A DNA stretch of 64,000 bases from Watersipora subatra (GCF_963576615.1 NC_088715.1:25734263-25798262), one strand, 5' to 3'; shown: positions 38,809 through 54,346, counted from the stretch's first letter. Notes: generated by a model from the sequence alone, not told the origin. Made by a program: numbers and translations.

Positions 38809-39083
38809 ACCACAGAGACAAGATATCAGACTATTTAATCTGTGAAACGAGCATGACAACAAATCATTTGCTGCTTTTTTAATACTGCTTCTATTAAAAT
38901 TAAAAACAATCATCAATGACAAAATTCAACTACCAACTGTTCGGTTACCAACCGAACGTGCTACCGCCATGCACCACAAAGATAACATGGCAGAATATAT
39001 TTAATCTGTGAACTGAGCAACACTAAAATTTGTTTTCAAGAGTCTTCTTAGTGATTGTGCCAAAATAATAAGGGCTCATCCCT

Positions 39084-39115
<32 letters not shown>

Positions 39116-39407
39116 AAGCCGAACACACTAACCGAATGCACCACAGAGAAAAGATATCAGACTATTTAATCTGTGAAACGAGCATGACAACAAATAATTT
39201 GCTGGTTTTTAATACTGCTTCTATTAAAATTAAAAACAATCATCAATAGCAGAAATTCAACTACCAACTGTTCGGTTAGCAAACGATCGTGCTACCGACA
39301 TGCGCCAAAAAGACGAGATGTCAGAATATATTTAATCTGTGAAATGAGCAATACTAAAATTTATTTTCAAGAGTTATCAGAGTCACTGTGCCAAAATTAT
39401 AAGGGCT

Positions 39408-39414
39408 CATCCCT

Positions 39415-39470
<56 letters not shown>

Positions 39471-39481
39471 ACCACAGAGAC
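39408..39481 (-). tRNA. tRNA-Asn: tRNA-Asn(GUU)-like, L3 monomer, HOR F1
   Basis: The tRNA body is the same as 30469. The other L3 unit of F1 (41064) carries a variable-loop change (CCAAGCTTTC), so this is the less altered one. Confidence 0.8.
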
Positions 39482-40076
39482 AAGATATCAGACTATTTAA
39501 TCTGTGAAACGAGCATGACAACAAATCATTTGCTGCTTTTTTAATACTGCTTCTATTAAAATTAAAAACAATCGTCAATGGCAGAAATTCAACTACCAAC
39601 TGTTCGGTTACCAACCGAACGTGCTACCGCCATGCACCACAAAGATAACATGGCAGAATACCTAATCTGTTAAACGAGCATGACAAAAGTTTTAAGTACA
39701 AGAGTTATAATACTGACAGTGCCAAAATTATTAGGGCTCGTCCCTGGGTGGGCTTGAACCACCAACTTTTCGATTAACAGCCGAATGCATTAACCGATTT
39801 AGTGACAGAGACATCGTATCAGACAATTGAATCTGTGAAACGAGCATGACAACAAATCATTTGCTGGTTTTTAATACTGCTTCTATTAAAATTAAAAACA
39901 ATCGTCAATGGCGGAAATTCAACTACCAACTGTTCGGTTAGCAAACGATCGTGCTACCGACATGCGCCAAAAAGACCACATGTCAGAATATATTTAATCG
40001 TTGAAACGAGCAATGCTAAAAATTATTTTCAAGACTTACAATAGTGCATGTACCAAAATTATAATGGCTTGTCCCT

Positions 40077-40119
<43 letters not shown>

Positions 40120-40739
40120 ACTAACTGATTGCACCACACAGACAAGATATCAGACTATTTAACCTGTGAAACGAGCATGACAACAAATCATTTGCTGCTT
40201 TTTTAATACTGCTTCTATTAAAATTAAAAACAATTGTCAATGCCAGAAGTTCAACCACCAACTGTTCGGTTACCAAACGATCGTGCTACCGACATGTGCC
40301 AAAAAGACCACATGTCAGAATATATTTAATCGCTGAAACGAGCAATGCTAAAAATTATTTTCAAGACTTACAATAGTGCATGTACCAAAATTATAAGGGC
40401 TCATCCCTAGGTGGGCTTGAACCATCAACCTTTCGGTTAACAACCGAACGCACTAACCGATTGCACCACAGAGACAAGATATCAGACTATTTAATCTGTG
40501 AAACGAGCATGACAACAAAACATTTGCTGGTTTTTAATACTATTTCTATTAAAATTAAAAACAATCGTCAACACCAGAAGTTCAACCACCAACTGTTCGG
40601 TTACCAACCGAACGTGCTACCGCCATGCACCACAAAGATAACATGGCAGAATATATTTAATCTGTGAAATGAGCAACACTAAAATTTGTTTTCAAGAGTT
40701 TTCTTAGTGATTGTGCCGAAATTATAAGGGCTCATCCCT

Positions 40740-40780
<41 letters not shown>

Positions 40781-41091
40781 ACGCTAACCGAATGCACCAC
40801 AGAGAAAAGATATCAGACTATTTAATCTGTGAAACGAGCATGACAACAAATCATTTGCCTGTTTTTAATACTGCTTCTATTAAAATTAAAAACAATCGTC
40901 AATAGCAGAAATTCAACTACCAACTGTTCGGTTAGCAAACGATCGTGCTACCGACATGCGCCAAAAAGACGAGATGTCAGAATATATTTAATCTGTGAAA
41001 TGAGCAATACTAAAATTTATTTTCAAGAGTTATCAGAGTCACTGTGCCAAAATTATAAGGGCTCATCCCTGGGTGGGCTTGAACCACCAAG

Positions 41092-41126
<35 letters not shown>

Positions 41127-41400
41127 ACCACAGAGACAAGATATCAGACTATTTAATCTGTGAAACGAGCATGACAACAAATCCTTTGCTGCTTTTTTAA
41201 TACCGCTTCTATTAAAATTAAAAACAATCGTCAATGGCAGAAATTCAACTACCAACTGTTCGGTTACCAACCGAACGTGCTACCGCCAAGCACCACAAAG
41301 ATAACACGGCAGAATACCTAATCTGTGAAATGAGCAAGGCTAAAAATTATTTTCAAGACTTACAATAGCGCATGTACCAAAATTATAATGGCTTGTCCCT

Positions 41401-41443
<43 letters not shown>

Positions 41444-42071
41444 ACTAACTGATTGCACCACACAGACAAGATATCAGACTATTTAACCTGTGAAACGAGC
41501 ATGACAACAAATCATTTGCTGCTTTTTTAATACTGCTTCTATTAAAATTAAAAACAATTGTCAATGCCAGAAGTTCAACCACCAACTGTTCGGTTACCAA
41601 ACGATCGTGCTTCGGACATGTGCCAAAAAGACCACATGTCAGAATATATTTAATCGTTGAAACGAGCAATGCTAAAAATTATTTTCAAGACTTACAATAG
41701 TGCATGTACCAAAATTATAAGGGCTCGTCCCTAGGTGGGCTTGAACCATCAACCTTTCGGTTAACAACCGAACGCACTAACCGATTGCACCACAGAGACA
41801 AGATATCAGACTATTTAATCTGTGAAACGAGCATGACAACAAAACATTTGCTGGTTTTTACTACTATTTCTATTAAAATTAAAAACAATCGTCAACGCCA
41901 GAAGTTCAACCACCAACTGTTCGGTTACCAACCGAACGTGCTACCGCCATGCACCACAAAGATAACATGGCAGACTATATTAAATCTGTGAAATGAGCAA
42001 CACTAAAATTTGTTTTCAAGAGTTTTCTTAGTGATTGTGCCAAAATTATAAGGGCTCATCCCTGGGTGGGA

Positions 42072-42104
<33 letters not shown>

Positions 42105-42394
42105 ACGCTAACCGAATTCACCACAGAGACAAGATATCAGACTATTTAATCTGTGAAACGAGCATGACAACAAATCATTTGCTGCTTTTTTAATACTGCT
42201 TCTATTAAAATTAAAAACAATCGTCAATGGCAGAAATTCAACTACCAACTGTTCGGTTACCAACCGAACGTGCTACCGCCAAGCACCACAAAGATAACAT
42301 GGCAGAATACCTAATCTGTTAAACGAGCATGACCAAAGTTTTAAGTACAAGAGTTATAATACTGACTGTGCCAAAATTATTAGGGCTCATCCCT

Positions 42395-42431
<37 letters not shown>

Positions 42432-42718
42432 AAACGCACTAACCGATTGCACCACAGAGACAAGATATCAGACTATTTAATCTGTGAAACGAGCATGACA
42501 ACAAATCATTTGCTGGTTTTTAATACTATTTCCATTAAAATTAAAAACAATCGTCAATGCCAGAAGTTCAACCACCAACTGTTCGGTTACCAAACGATCG
42601 TGCTACCGACATGTGCCAAAAAGACGACATGTCAGAATATATTTAATCGCTGAAACGAGCAATGCTAAAAATTATTTTCAAGACTTACAATAGTGCGTGT
42701 ACCAAAATTATAAGGGCT

Positions 42719-42725
42719 CGTCCCT

Positions 42726-42781
<56 letters not shown>

Positions 42782-42792
42782 ACCACAGAGAC
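42719..42792 (-). tRNA. tRNA-Asn: tRNA-Asn(GUU), C72, D-stem wobble, HOR F2
   Basis: This is the F2 counterpart of 38415, with the same tRNA body and the same GTGCGTGTACC linker variant. Confidence 0.88.
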
Positions 42793-43059
42793 AAGATATC
42801 AGACTATTTAATCTGTGAAACGAGCATGACAACAAATCATTTACTGCTTTTTAATACTATTTCCCTTAAAATTAAAAACAATCGTCAATGCCAGAAGTTC
42901 AACCACCAACTGTTCGGTTACCAAACGATCGTGCTACCGATATGTGCCAAAAAGACGACATGTCAGAATATATTTAATCGTTGAAACGAGCAATGCTAAA
43001 AGTTATTTTCAAGACTTACAATAGTGCATGTACCAAAATTATAAGGGCTCGTCCCTGGT

Positions 43060-43112
<53 letters not shown>

Positions 43113-43387
43113 ACCACAGAGACAAGATATCAGACTATTTAATCTGTGAAACGAGCATGACAACAAATCATTTGCTGCTTTTTTAATACTGCTTCTATTA
43201 AAATTAAAAACAATCATCAATGACAAAATTCAACTACCAACTGTTCGGTTACCAACCGAACGTGCTACCGCCATGCACCACAAAGATAACATGGCAGAAT
43301 ATATTTAATCTGTGAACTGAGCAACACTAAAATTTGTTTTCAAGAGTCTTCTTAGTGATTGTGCCAAAATAATAAGGGCTCATCCCT

Positions 43388-43419
<32 letters not shown>

Positions 43420-43711
43420 AAGCCGAACACACTAACCGAATGCACCACAGAGAAAAGATATCAGACTATTTAATCTGTGAAACGAGCATGACAACAAATA
43501 ATTTGCTGGTTTTTAATACTGCTTCTATTAAAATTAAAAACAATCATCAATAGCAGAAATTCAACTACCAACTGTTCGGTTAGCAAACGATCGTGCTACC
43601 GACATGCGCCAAAAAGACGAGATGTCAGAATATATTTAATCTGTGAAATGAGCAATACTAAAATTTATTTTCAAGAGTTATCAGAGTCACTGTGCCAAAA
43701 TTATAAGGGCT

Positions 43712-43718
43712 CATCCCT

Positions 43719-43774
<56 letters not shown>

Positions 43775-43785
43775 ACCACAGAGAC
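43712..43785 (-). tRNA. tRNA-Asn: tRNA-Asn(GUU)-like, L3 monomer, HOR F2
   Basis: This is the F2 counterpart of 39408, unchanged in the tRNA. Confidence 0.8.
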
Positions 43786-44380
43786 AAGATATCAGACTAT
43801 TTAATCTGTGAAACGAGCATGACAACAAATCATTTGCTGCTTTTTTAATACTGCTTCTATTAAAATTAAAAACAATCGTCAATGGCAGAAATTCAACTAC
43901 CAACTGTTCGGTTACCAACCGAACGTGCTACCGCCATGCACCACAAAGATAACATGGCAGAATACCTAATCTGTTAAACGAGCATGACAAAAGTTTTAAG
44001 TACAAGAGTTATAATACTGACAGTGCCAAAATTATTAGGGCTCGTCCCTGGGTGGGCTTGAACCACCAACTTTTCGATTAACAGCCGAATGCATTAACCG
44101 ATTTAGTGACAGAGACATCGTATCAGACAATTGAATCTGTGAAACGAGCATGACAACAAATCATTTGCTGGTTTTTAATACTGCTTCTATTAAAATTAAA
44201 AACAATCGTCAATGGCGGAAATTCAACTACCAACTGTTCGGTTAGCAAACGATCGTGCTACCGACATGCGCCAAAAAGACCACATGTCAGAATATATTTA
44301 ATCGTTGAAACGAGCAATGCTAAAAATTATTTTCAAGACTTACAATAGTGCATGTACCAAAATTATAATGGCTTGTCCCT

Positions 44381-44423
<43 letters not shown>

Positions 44424-45043
44424 ACTAACTGATTGCACCACACAGACAAGATATCAGACTATTTAACCTGTGAAACGAGCATGACAACAAATCATTTGCT
44501 GCTTTTTTAATACTGCTTCTATTAAAATTAAAAACAATTGTCAATGCCAGAAGTTCAACCACCAACTGTTCGGTTACCAAACGATCGTGCTACCGACATG
44601 TGCCAAAAAGACCACATGTCAGAATATATTTAATCGCTGAAACGAGCAATGCTAAAAATTATTTTCAAGACTTACAATAGTGCATGTACCAAAATTATAA
44701 GGGCTCATCCCTAGGTGGGCTTGAACCATCAACCTTTCGGTTAACAACCGAACGCACTAACCGATTGCACCACAGAGACAAGATATCAGACTATTTAATC
44801 TGTGAAACGAGCATGACAACAAAACATTTGCTGGTTTTTAATACTATTTCTATTAAAATTAAAAACAATCGTCAACACCAGAAGTTCAACCACCAACTGT
44901 TCGGTTACCAACCGAACGTGCTACCGCCATGCACCACAAAGATAACATGGCAGAATATATTTAATCTGTGAAATGAGCAACACTAAAATTTGTTTTCAAG
45001 AGTTTTCTTAGTGATTGTGCCGAAATTATAAGGGCTCATCCCT

Positions 45044-45084
<41 letters not shown>

Positions 45085-45395
45085 ACGCTAACCGAATGCA
45101 CCACAGAGAAAAGATATCAGACTATTTAATCTGTGAAACGAGCATGACAACAAATCATTTGCCTGTTTTTAATACTGCTTCTATTAAAATTAAAAACAAT
45201 CGTCAATAGCAGAAATTCAACTACCAACTGTTCGGTTAGCAAACGATCGTGCTACCGACATGCGCCAAAAAGACGAGATGTCAGAATATATTTAATCTGT
45301 GAAATGAGCAATACTAAAATTTATTTTCAAGAGTTATCAGAGTCACTGTGCCAAAATTATAAGGGCTCATCCCTGGGTGGGCTTGAACCACCAAG

Positions 45396-45430
<35 letters not shown>

Positions 45431-45704
45431 ACCACAGAGACAAGATATCAGACTATTTAATCTGTGAAACGAGCATGACAACAAATCCTTTGCTGCTTTT
45501 TTAATACCGCTTCTATTAAAATTAAAAACAATCGTCAATGGCAGAAATTCAACTACCAACTGTTCGGTTACCAACCGAACGTGCTACCGCCAAGCACCAC
45601 AAAGATAACACGGCAGAATACCTAATCTGTGAAATGAGCAAGGCTAAAAATTATTTTCAAGACTTACAATAGCGCATGTACCAAAATTATAATGGCTTGT
45701 CCCT

Positions 45705-45747
<43 letters not shown>

Positions 45748-46375
45748 ACTAACTGATTGCACCACACAGACAAGATATCAGACTATTTAACCTGTGAAAC
45801 GAGCATGACAACAAATCATTTGCTGCTTTTTTAATACTGCTTCTATTAAAATTAAAAACAATTGTCAATGCCAGAAGTTCAACCACCAACTGTTCGGTTA
45901 CCAAACGATCGTGCTTCGGACATGTGCCAAAAAGACCACATGTCAGAATATATTTAATCGTTGAAACGAGCAATGCTAAAAATTATTTTCAAGACTTACA
46001 ATAGTGCATGTACCAAAATTATAAGGGCTCGTCCCTAGGTGGGCTTGAACCATCAACCTTTCGGTTAACAACCGAACGCACTAACCGATTGCACCACAGA
46101 GACAAGATATCAGACTATTTAATCTGTGAAACGAGCATGACAACAAAACATTTGCTGGTTTTTACTACTATTTCTATTAAAATTAAAAACAATCGTCAAC
46201 GCCAGAAGTTCAACCACCAACTGTTCGGTTACCAACCGAACGTGCTACCGCCATGCACCACAAAGATAACATGGCAGACTATATTAAATCTGTGAAATGA
46301 GCAACACTAAAATTTGTTTTCAAGAGTTTTCTTAGTGATTGTGCCAAAATTATAAGGGCTCATCCCTGGGTGGGA

Positions 46376-46408
<33 letters not shown>

Positions 46409-47029
46409 ACGCTAACCGAATTCACCACAGAGACAAGATATCAGACTATTTAATCTGTGAAACGAGCATGACAACAAATCATTTGCTGCTTTTTTAATAC
46501 TGCTTCTATTAAAATTAAAAACAATCGTCAATGGCAGAAATTCAACTACCAACTGTTCGGTTACCAACCGAACGTGCTACCGCCATGCACCACAAAGATA
46601 ACATGGCAGAATACCTAATCTGTTAAACGAGCATGACAAAAGTTTTAAGTACAAGAGTTATAATACTGACAGTGCCAAAATTATTAGGGCTCGTCCCTGG
46701 GTGGGCTTGAACCACCAACTTTTCGATTAACAGCCGAATGCATTAACCGATTTAGTGACAGTGACATCGTATCAGACAATTGAATCTGTGAAACGAGCAT
46801 GACAACAAATCATTTGCTGGTTTTTAATACTGCTTCTATTAAAATTAAAAACAATCGTCAATGGCGGAAATTCAACTACCAACTGTTCGGTTAGCAAACG
46901 ATCGTGCTACCGACATGCGCCAAAAAGACCACATGTCAGAATATATTTAATCGTTGAAACGAGCAATGCTAAAAATTATTTTCAAGACTTACAATAGTGC
47001 ATGTACCAAAACTATAATGGCTTGTCCCT

Positions 47030-47072
<43 letters not shown>

Positions 47073-47692
47073 ACTAACTGATTGCACCACACAGACAAGA
47101 TATCAGACTATTTAACCTGTGAAACGAGCATGACAACAAATCATTTGCTGCTTTTTTAATACTGCTTCTATTAAAATTAAAAACAATTGTCAATGCCAGA
47201 AGTTCAACCACCAACTGTTCGGTTACCAAACGATCGTGCTACCGACATGTGCCAAAAAGACCACATGTCAGAATATATTTAATCGTTGAAACGAGCAATG
47301 CTAAAAATTATTTTCAAGACTTACAATAGTGCATGTACCAAAATTATAAGGGCTCATCCCTAGGTGGGCTTGAACCATCAACCTTTCGGTTAACAACTGA
47401 ACGCACTAACCGATTGCACCACAGAGACAAGATATCAGACTATTTAATCTGTGAAACGAGCATGACAACAAAACATTTGCTGGTTTTTAATACTATTTCT
47501 ATTAAAATTAAAAACAATCATCAACACCAGAAGTTCAACCACCAACTGTTCGGTTACCAACCGAACGTGCTACCACCATGCACCACAAAGATAACATGGC
47601 AGAATATATTTAATCTGTGAAATGAGCAACACTAAAATTTGTTTTCAAGAGTTTTCTTAGTGATTGTGCCGAAATTATAAGGGCTCATCCCT

Positions 47693-47733
<41 letters not shown>

Positions 47734-48016
47734 ACGCTAACCGAATGCACCACAGAGAAAAGATATCAGACTATTTAATCTGTGAAACGAGCATGACAAC
47801 AAATCATTTGCTGGTTTTTAATACTGCTTCTATTAAAATTAAAAACAATCGTCAATAGCAGAAATTCAACTACCAACTGTTCGGTTAGCAAACGATCGTG
47901 CTACCGACATGTGCCAAAAAGACGACATGTCAGAATATATTTAATCGTTGAAACGAGCAATGCTAAAAATTATTTTCAAGACTTACAATAGTGCATGTAC
48001 CAAAATTATAAGGGCT

Positions 48017-48023
48017 CGTCCCT

Positions 48024-48079
<56 letters not shown>

Positions 48080-48090
48080 ACCACAGAGAC
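48017..48090 (-). tRNA. tRNA-Asn: tRNA-Asn(GUU), C72, D-stem wobble, 5629-bp HOR
   Basis: The tRNA body is the same as 38415. Its later counterparts at 53646 and 63580 have further D-stem CpG losses (CGCAC and CACGC on the plus strand), so this is the least decayed of the three. Confidence 0.87.
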
Positions 48091-48357
48091 AAGATATCAG
48101 ACTATTTAATCTGTGAAACGAGCATGACAACAAATCATTTGCTGCTTTTTAATACTATTTCCCTTAAAATTAAAAACAATCGTCAATGCCAGAAGTTCAA
48201 CCACCAACTGTTCGGTTACCAAACGATCGTGCTACCGATATGTGCCAAAAAGACGACATGTCAGAATATATTTAATCGTTGAAACGAGCAATGCTAAAAG
48301 TTATTTTCAAGACTTACAATAGTGCATGTACCAAAATTATAAGGGCTCGTCCCTGGT

Positions 48358-48410
<53 letters not shown>

Positions 48411-48685
48411 ACCACAGAGACAAGATATCAGACTATTTAATCTGTGAAACGAGCATGACAACAAATCATTTGCTGCTTTTTTAATACTGCTTCTATTAAA
48501 ATTAAAAACAATCATCAATGACAAAATTCAACTACCAACTGTTCGGTTACCAACCGAACGTGCTACCGCCATGCACCACAAAGATAACATGGCAGAATAT
48601 ATTTAATCTGTGAAATGAGCAACACTAAAATTTGTTTTCAAGAGTCTTCTTAGTGATTGTGCCAAAATTATAAGGGCTCATCCCT

Positions 48686-48717
<32 letters not shown>

Positions 48718-49009
48718 AAGCCGAACACACTAACCGAATGCACCACAGAGAAAAGATATCAGACTATTTAATCTGTGAAACGAGCATGACAACAAATAAT
48801 TTGCTGGTTTTTAATACTGCTTCTATTAAAATTAAAAACAATCATCAATAGCAGAAATTCAACTACCAACTGTTCGGTTAGCAAACGATCGTGCTACCGA
48901 CATGCGCCAAAAAGACGAGATGTCAGAATATATTTAATCTGTGAAATGAGCAATACTAAAATTTATTTTCAAGAGTTATCAGAGTCACTGTGCCAAAATT
49001 ATAAGGGCT

Positions 49010-49016
49010 CATCCCT

Positions 49017-49072
<56 letters not shown>

Positions 49073-49083
49073 ACCACAGAGAC
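49010..49083 (-). tRNA. tRNA-Asn: tRNA-Asn(GUU)-like, L3 monomer, 5629-bp HOR copy 1
   Basis: The tRNA body is the same as 30469. It lies between L2 (48679) and L4 (49341) units in a complete L1-L1-L2-L3-L4 cycle. Confidence 0.8.
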
Positions 49084-49678
49084 AAGATATCAGACTATTT
49101 AATCTGTGAAACGAGCATGACAACAAATCATTTGCTGCTTTTTTAATACTGCTTCTATTAAAATTAAAAACAATCGTCAATGGCAGAAATTCAACTACCA
49201 ACTGTTCGGTTACCAACCGAACGTGCTACCGCCATGCACCACAAAGATAACATGGCAGAATACCTAATCTGTTAAACGAGCATGACAAAAGTTTTAAGTA
49301 CAAGAGTTATAATACTGACAGTGCCAAAATTATTAGGGCTCGTCCCTGGGTGGGCTTGAACCACCAACTTTTCGATTAACAGCCGAATGCATTAACCGAT
49401 TTAGTGACAGAGACATCGTATCAGACAATTGAATCTGTGAAACGAGCATGACAACAAATCATTTGCTGGTTTTTAATACTGCTTCTATTAAAATTAAAAA
49501 CAATCGTCAATGGCGGAAATTCAACTACCAACTGTTCGGTTAGCAAACGATCGTGCTACCGACATGCGCCAAAAAGACCACATGTCAGAATATATTTAAT
49601 CGTTGAAACGAGCAATGCTAAAAATTATTTTCAAGACTTACAATAGTGCATGTACCAAAATTATAATGGCTTGTCCCT

Positions 49679-49721
<43 letters not shown>

Positions 49722-50009
49722 ACTAACTGATTGCACCACACAGACAAGATATCAGACTATTTAACCTGTGAAACGAGCATGACAACAAATCATTTGCTGC
49801 TTTTTTAATACTGCTTCTATTAAAATTAAAAACAATCATCAATGACAAAATTCAACTACCAACTGTTCGGTTACCAACCGAACGTGCTACCGCCATGCAC
49901 CACAAAGATAACATGGCAGAATATATTTAATCTGTGAACTGAGCAACACTAAAATTTGTTTTCAAGAGTCTTCTTAGTGATTGTGCCAAAATAATAAGGG
50001 CTCATCCCT

Positions 50010-50041
<32 letters not shown>

Positions 50042-50118
50042 AAGCCGAACACACTAACCGAATGCACCACAGAGAAAAGATATCAGACTATTTAATCTGT
50101 GAAACGAGCATGACAACA

Positions 50119-50672
50119 AATCATTTGCTGCTTTTTTAATACTGCTTCTATTAAAATTAAAAACAATTGTCAATGCCAGAAGTTCAACCACCAACTGTTC
50201 GGTTACCAAACGATCGTGCTACCGACATGTGCCAAAAAGACCACATGTCAGAATATATTTAATCGCTGAAACGAGCAATGCTAAAAATTATTTTCAAGAC
50301 TTACAATAGTGCATGTACCAAAATTATAAGGGCTCATCCCTAGGTGGGCTTGAACCATCAACCTTTCGGTTAACAACCGAACGCACTAACCGATTGCACC
50401 ACAGAGACAAGATATCAGACTATTTAATCTGTGAAACGAGCATGACAACAAAACATTTGCTGGTTTTTAATACTATTTCTATTAAAATTAAAAACAATCG
50501 TCAACACCAGAAGTTCAACCACCAACTGTTCGGTTACCAACCGAACGTGCTACCGCCATGCACCACAAAGATAACATGGCAGAATATATTTAATCTGTGA
50601 AATGAGCAACACTAAAATTTGTTTTCAAGAGTTTTCTTAGTGATTGTGCCGAAATTATAAGGGCTCATCCCT

Positions 50673-50713
<41 letters not shown>

Positions 50714-51024
50714 ACGCTAACCGAATGCACCACAGAGAAAAGATATCAGACTATTTAATCTGTGAAACGAGCATGACAACAAATCATTTGCCTGTTTTTA
50801 ATACTGCTTCTATTAAAATTAAAAACAATCGTCAATAGCAGAAATTCAACTACCAACTGTTCGGTTAGCAAACGATCGTGCTACCGACATGCGCCAAAAA
50901 GACGAGATGTCAGAATATATTTAATCTGTGAAATGAGCAATACTAAAATTTATTTTCAAGAGTTATCAGAGTCACTGTGCCAAAATTATAAGGGCTCATC
51001 CCTGGGTGGGCTTGAACCACCAAG

Positions 51025-51059
<35 letters not shown>

Positions 51060-51333
51060 ACCACAGAGACAAGATATCAGACTATTTAATCTGTGAAACG
51101 AGCATGACAACAAATCCTTTGCTGCTTTTTTAATACCGCTTCTATTAAAATTAAAAACAATCGTCAATGGCAGAAATTCAACTACCAACTGTTCGGTTAC
51201 CAACCGAACGTGCTACCGCCAAGCACCACAAAGATAACACGGCAGAATACCTAATCTGTGAAATGAGCAAGGCTAAAAATTATTTTCAAGACTTACAATA
51301 GCGCATGTACCAAAATTATAATGGCTTGTCCCT

Positions 51334-51376
<43 letters not shown>

Positions 51377-52004
51377 ACTAACTGATTGCACCACACAGAC
51401 AAGATATCAGACTATTTAACCTGTGAAACGAGCATGACAACAAATCATTTGCTGCTTTTTTAATACTGCTTCTATTAAAATTAAAAACAATTGTCAATGC
51501 CAGAAGTTCAACCACCAACTGTTCGGTTACCAAACGATCGTGCTTCGGACATGTGCCAAAAAGACCACATGTCAGAATATATTTAATCGTTGAAACGAGC
51601 AATGCTAAAAATTATTTTCAAGACTTACAATAGTGCATGTACCAAAATTATAAGGGCTCGTCCCTAGGTGGGCTTGAACCATCAACCTTTCGGTTAACAA
51701 CCGAACGCACTAACCGATTGCACCACAGAGACAAGATATCAGACTATTTAATCTGTGAAACGAGCATGACAACAAAACATTTGCTGGTTTTTACTACTAT
51801 TTCTATTAAAATTAAAAACAATCGTCAACGCCAGAAGTTCAACCACCAACTGTTCGGTTACCAACCGAACGTGCTACCGCCATGCACCACAAAGATAACA
51901 TGGCAGACTATATTAAATCTGTGAAATGAGCAACACTAAAATTTGTTTTCAAGAGTTTTCTTAGTGATTGTGCCAAAATTATAAGGGCTCATCCCTGGGT
52001 GGGA

Positions 52005-52037
<33 letters not shown>

Positions 52038-52658
52038 ACGCTAACCGAATTCACCACAGAGACAAGATATCAGACTATTTAATCTGTGAAACGAGCATGA
52101 CAACAAATCATTTGCTGCTTTTTTAATACTGCTTCTATTAAAATTAAAAACAATCGTCAATGGCAGAAATTCAACTACCAACTGTTCGGTTACCAACCGA
52201 ACGTGCTACCGCCATGCACCACAAAGATAACATGGCAGAATACCTAATCTGTTAAACGAGCATGACAAAAGTTTTAAGTACAAGAGTTATAATACTGACA
52301 GTGCCAAAATTATTAGGGCTCGTCCCTGGGTGGGCTTGAACCACCAACTTTTCGATTAACAGCCGAATGCATTAACCGATTTAGTGACAGTGACATCGTA
52401 TCAGACAATTGAATCTGTGAAACGAGCATGACAACAAATCATTTGCTGGTTTTTAATACTGCTTCTATTAAAATTAAAAACAATCGTCAATGGCGGAAAT
52501 TCAACTACCAACTGTTCGGTTAGCAAACGATCGTGCTACCGACATGCGCCAAAAAGACCACATGTCAGAATATATTTAATCGTTGAAACGAGCAATGCTA
52601 AAAATTATTTTCAAGACTTACAATAGTGCATGTACCAAAACTATAATGGCTTGTCCCT

Positions 52659-52701
<43 letters not shown>

Positions 52702-53321
52702 ACTAACTGATTGCACCACACAGACAAGATATCAGACTATTTAACCTGTGAAACGAGCATGACAACAAATCATTTGCTGCTTTTTTAATACTGCTTCTAT
52801 TAAAATTAAAAACAATTGTCAATGCCAGAAGTTCAACCACCAACTGTTCGGTTACCAAACGATCGTGCTACCGACATGTGCCAAAAAGACCACATGTCAG
52901 AATATATTTAATCGTTGAAACGAGCAATGCTAAAAATTATTTTCAAGACTTACAATAGTGCATGTACCAAAATTATAAGGGCTCATCCCTAGGTGGGCTT
53001 GAACCATCAACCTTTCGGTTAACAACTGAACGCACTAACCGATTGCACCACAGAGACAAGATATCAGACTATTTAATCTGTGAAACGAGCATGACAACAA
53101 AACATTTGCTGGTTTTTAATACTATTTCTATTAAAATTAAAAACAATCGTCAACACCAGAAGTTCAACCACCAACTGTTCGGTTACCAACCGAACGTGCT
53201 ACCACCATGCACCACAAAGATAACATGGCAGAATATATTTAATCTGTGAAATGAGCAACACTAAAATTTGTTTTCAAGAGTTTTCTTAGTGATTGTGCCG
53301 AAATTATAAGGGCTCATCCCT

Positions 53322-53362
<41 letters not shown>

Positions 53363-53652
53363 ACGCTAACCGAATGCACCACAGAGAAAAGATATCAGAC
53401 TATTTAATCTGTGAAACGAGCATGACAACAAATCATTTGCTGGTTTTTAATACTGCTTCTATTAAAATTAAAAACAATCGTCAATAGCAGAAATTCAACT
53501 ACCAACTGTTCGGTTAGCAAACGATCGTGCTACCGACATGTGCCAAAAAGACGACATGTCAGAATATATTTAATCGTTGAAACGAGCAATGCTAAAAATT
53601 ATTTTCAAGACTTACAATAGTGCATGTACCAAAATTATAAGGGCTCGTCCCT

Positions 53653-53695
<43 letters not shown>

Positions 53696-53986
53696 ACTAA
53701 CCGATTGCACCACAGAGACAAGATATCAGACTATTTAATCTGTGAAACGAGCATGACAACAAATCATTTGCTGCTTTTTAATACTATTTCCCTTAAAATT
53801 AAAAACAATCGTCAATGCCAGAAGTTCAACCACCAACTGTTCGGTTACCAAACGATCGTGCTACCGATATGTGCCAAAAAGACGACATGTCAGAATATAT
53901 TTAATCGTTGAAACGAGCAATGCTAAAAGTTATTTTCAAGACTTACAATAGTGCATGTACCAAAATTATAAGGGCTCGTCCCTGGT

Positions 53987-54039
<53 letters not shown>

Positions 54040-54314
54040 ACCACAGAGACAAGATATCAGACTATTTAATCTGTGAAACGAGCATGACAACAAATCATTT
54101 GCTGCTTTTTTAATACTGCTTCTATTAAAATTAAAAACAATCATCAATGACAAAATTCAACTACCAACTGTTCGGTTACCAACCGAACGTGCTACCGCCA
54201 TGCACCACAAAGATAACATGGCAGAATATATTTAATCTGTGAAATGAGCAACACTAAAATTTGTTTTCAAGAGTCTTCTTAGTGATTGTGCCAAAATTAT
54301 AAGGGCTCATCCCT

Positions 54315-54346
<32 letters not shown>

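Larger units (their letters stand above)
37940..42240. repeat. HOR copy F1, 13 monomers (4304 bp)
   Basis: This is the first of two adjacent near-identical copies with offset 4304 bp. tRNA units have left edges at 38084, 38415, 38746, 39077, 39408, 39739, 40070, 40402, 40733, 41064, 41394, 41726 and 42057. It contains the distinctive L1 monomer with CAATAGCGC in place of CAATAGTGC (41394), a useful marker for all later copies. The right-hand match to F2 ends where F1 reads GCCAAGC (near 42289) and F2 reads GCCATGC. Confidence 0.88.
42244..46570. repeat. HOR copy F2, 13 monomers (4304 bp)
   Basis: This is a direct tandem repeat of F1. tRNA units have left edges at 42388, 42719, 43050, 43381, 43712, 44043, 44374, 44706, 45037, 45368, 45698, 46030 and 46361. 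In the stretches I compared the two copies look identical or nearly so, implying very recent duplication. Its right part from about 44490 also belongs to the 5629-bp tandem repeat. Confidence 0.88.
44490..50115. repeat. 5629-bp tandem HOR, first copy (17 monomers)
   Basis: This segment reappears immediately downstream at an offset of 5629 bp. Units beyond those listed for F2 have left edges at 46692, 47023, 47355, 47686, 48017, 48348, 48679, 49010, 49341, 49672 and 50003. The final monomer (50003) is chimeric: its tRNA half carries the AAAATAATAAGG and TTAAAAGCC markers of the 43381 monomer, while its right half matches the 44374 monomer. The join is close to 50115. Confidence 0.85.

Noticed and set aside
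41445-41669. Minus-strand 74-codon open frame recurring at 45749, 51378, 58331 and 61312
   Set aside because: It appears only because one HOR monomer lacks a stop in that frame. It runs across half B and spacer, has no recognisable domain, and its recurrence follows the HOR duplication.
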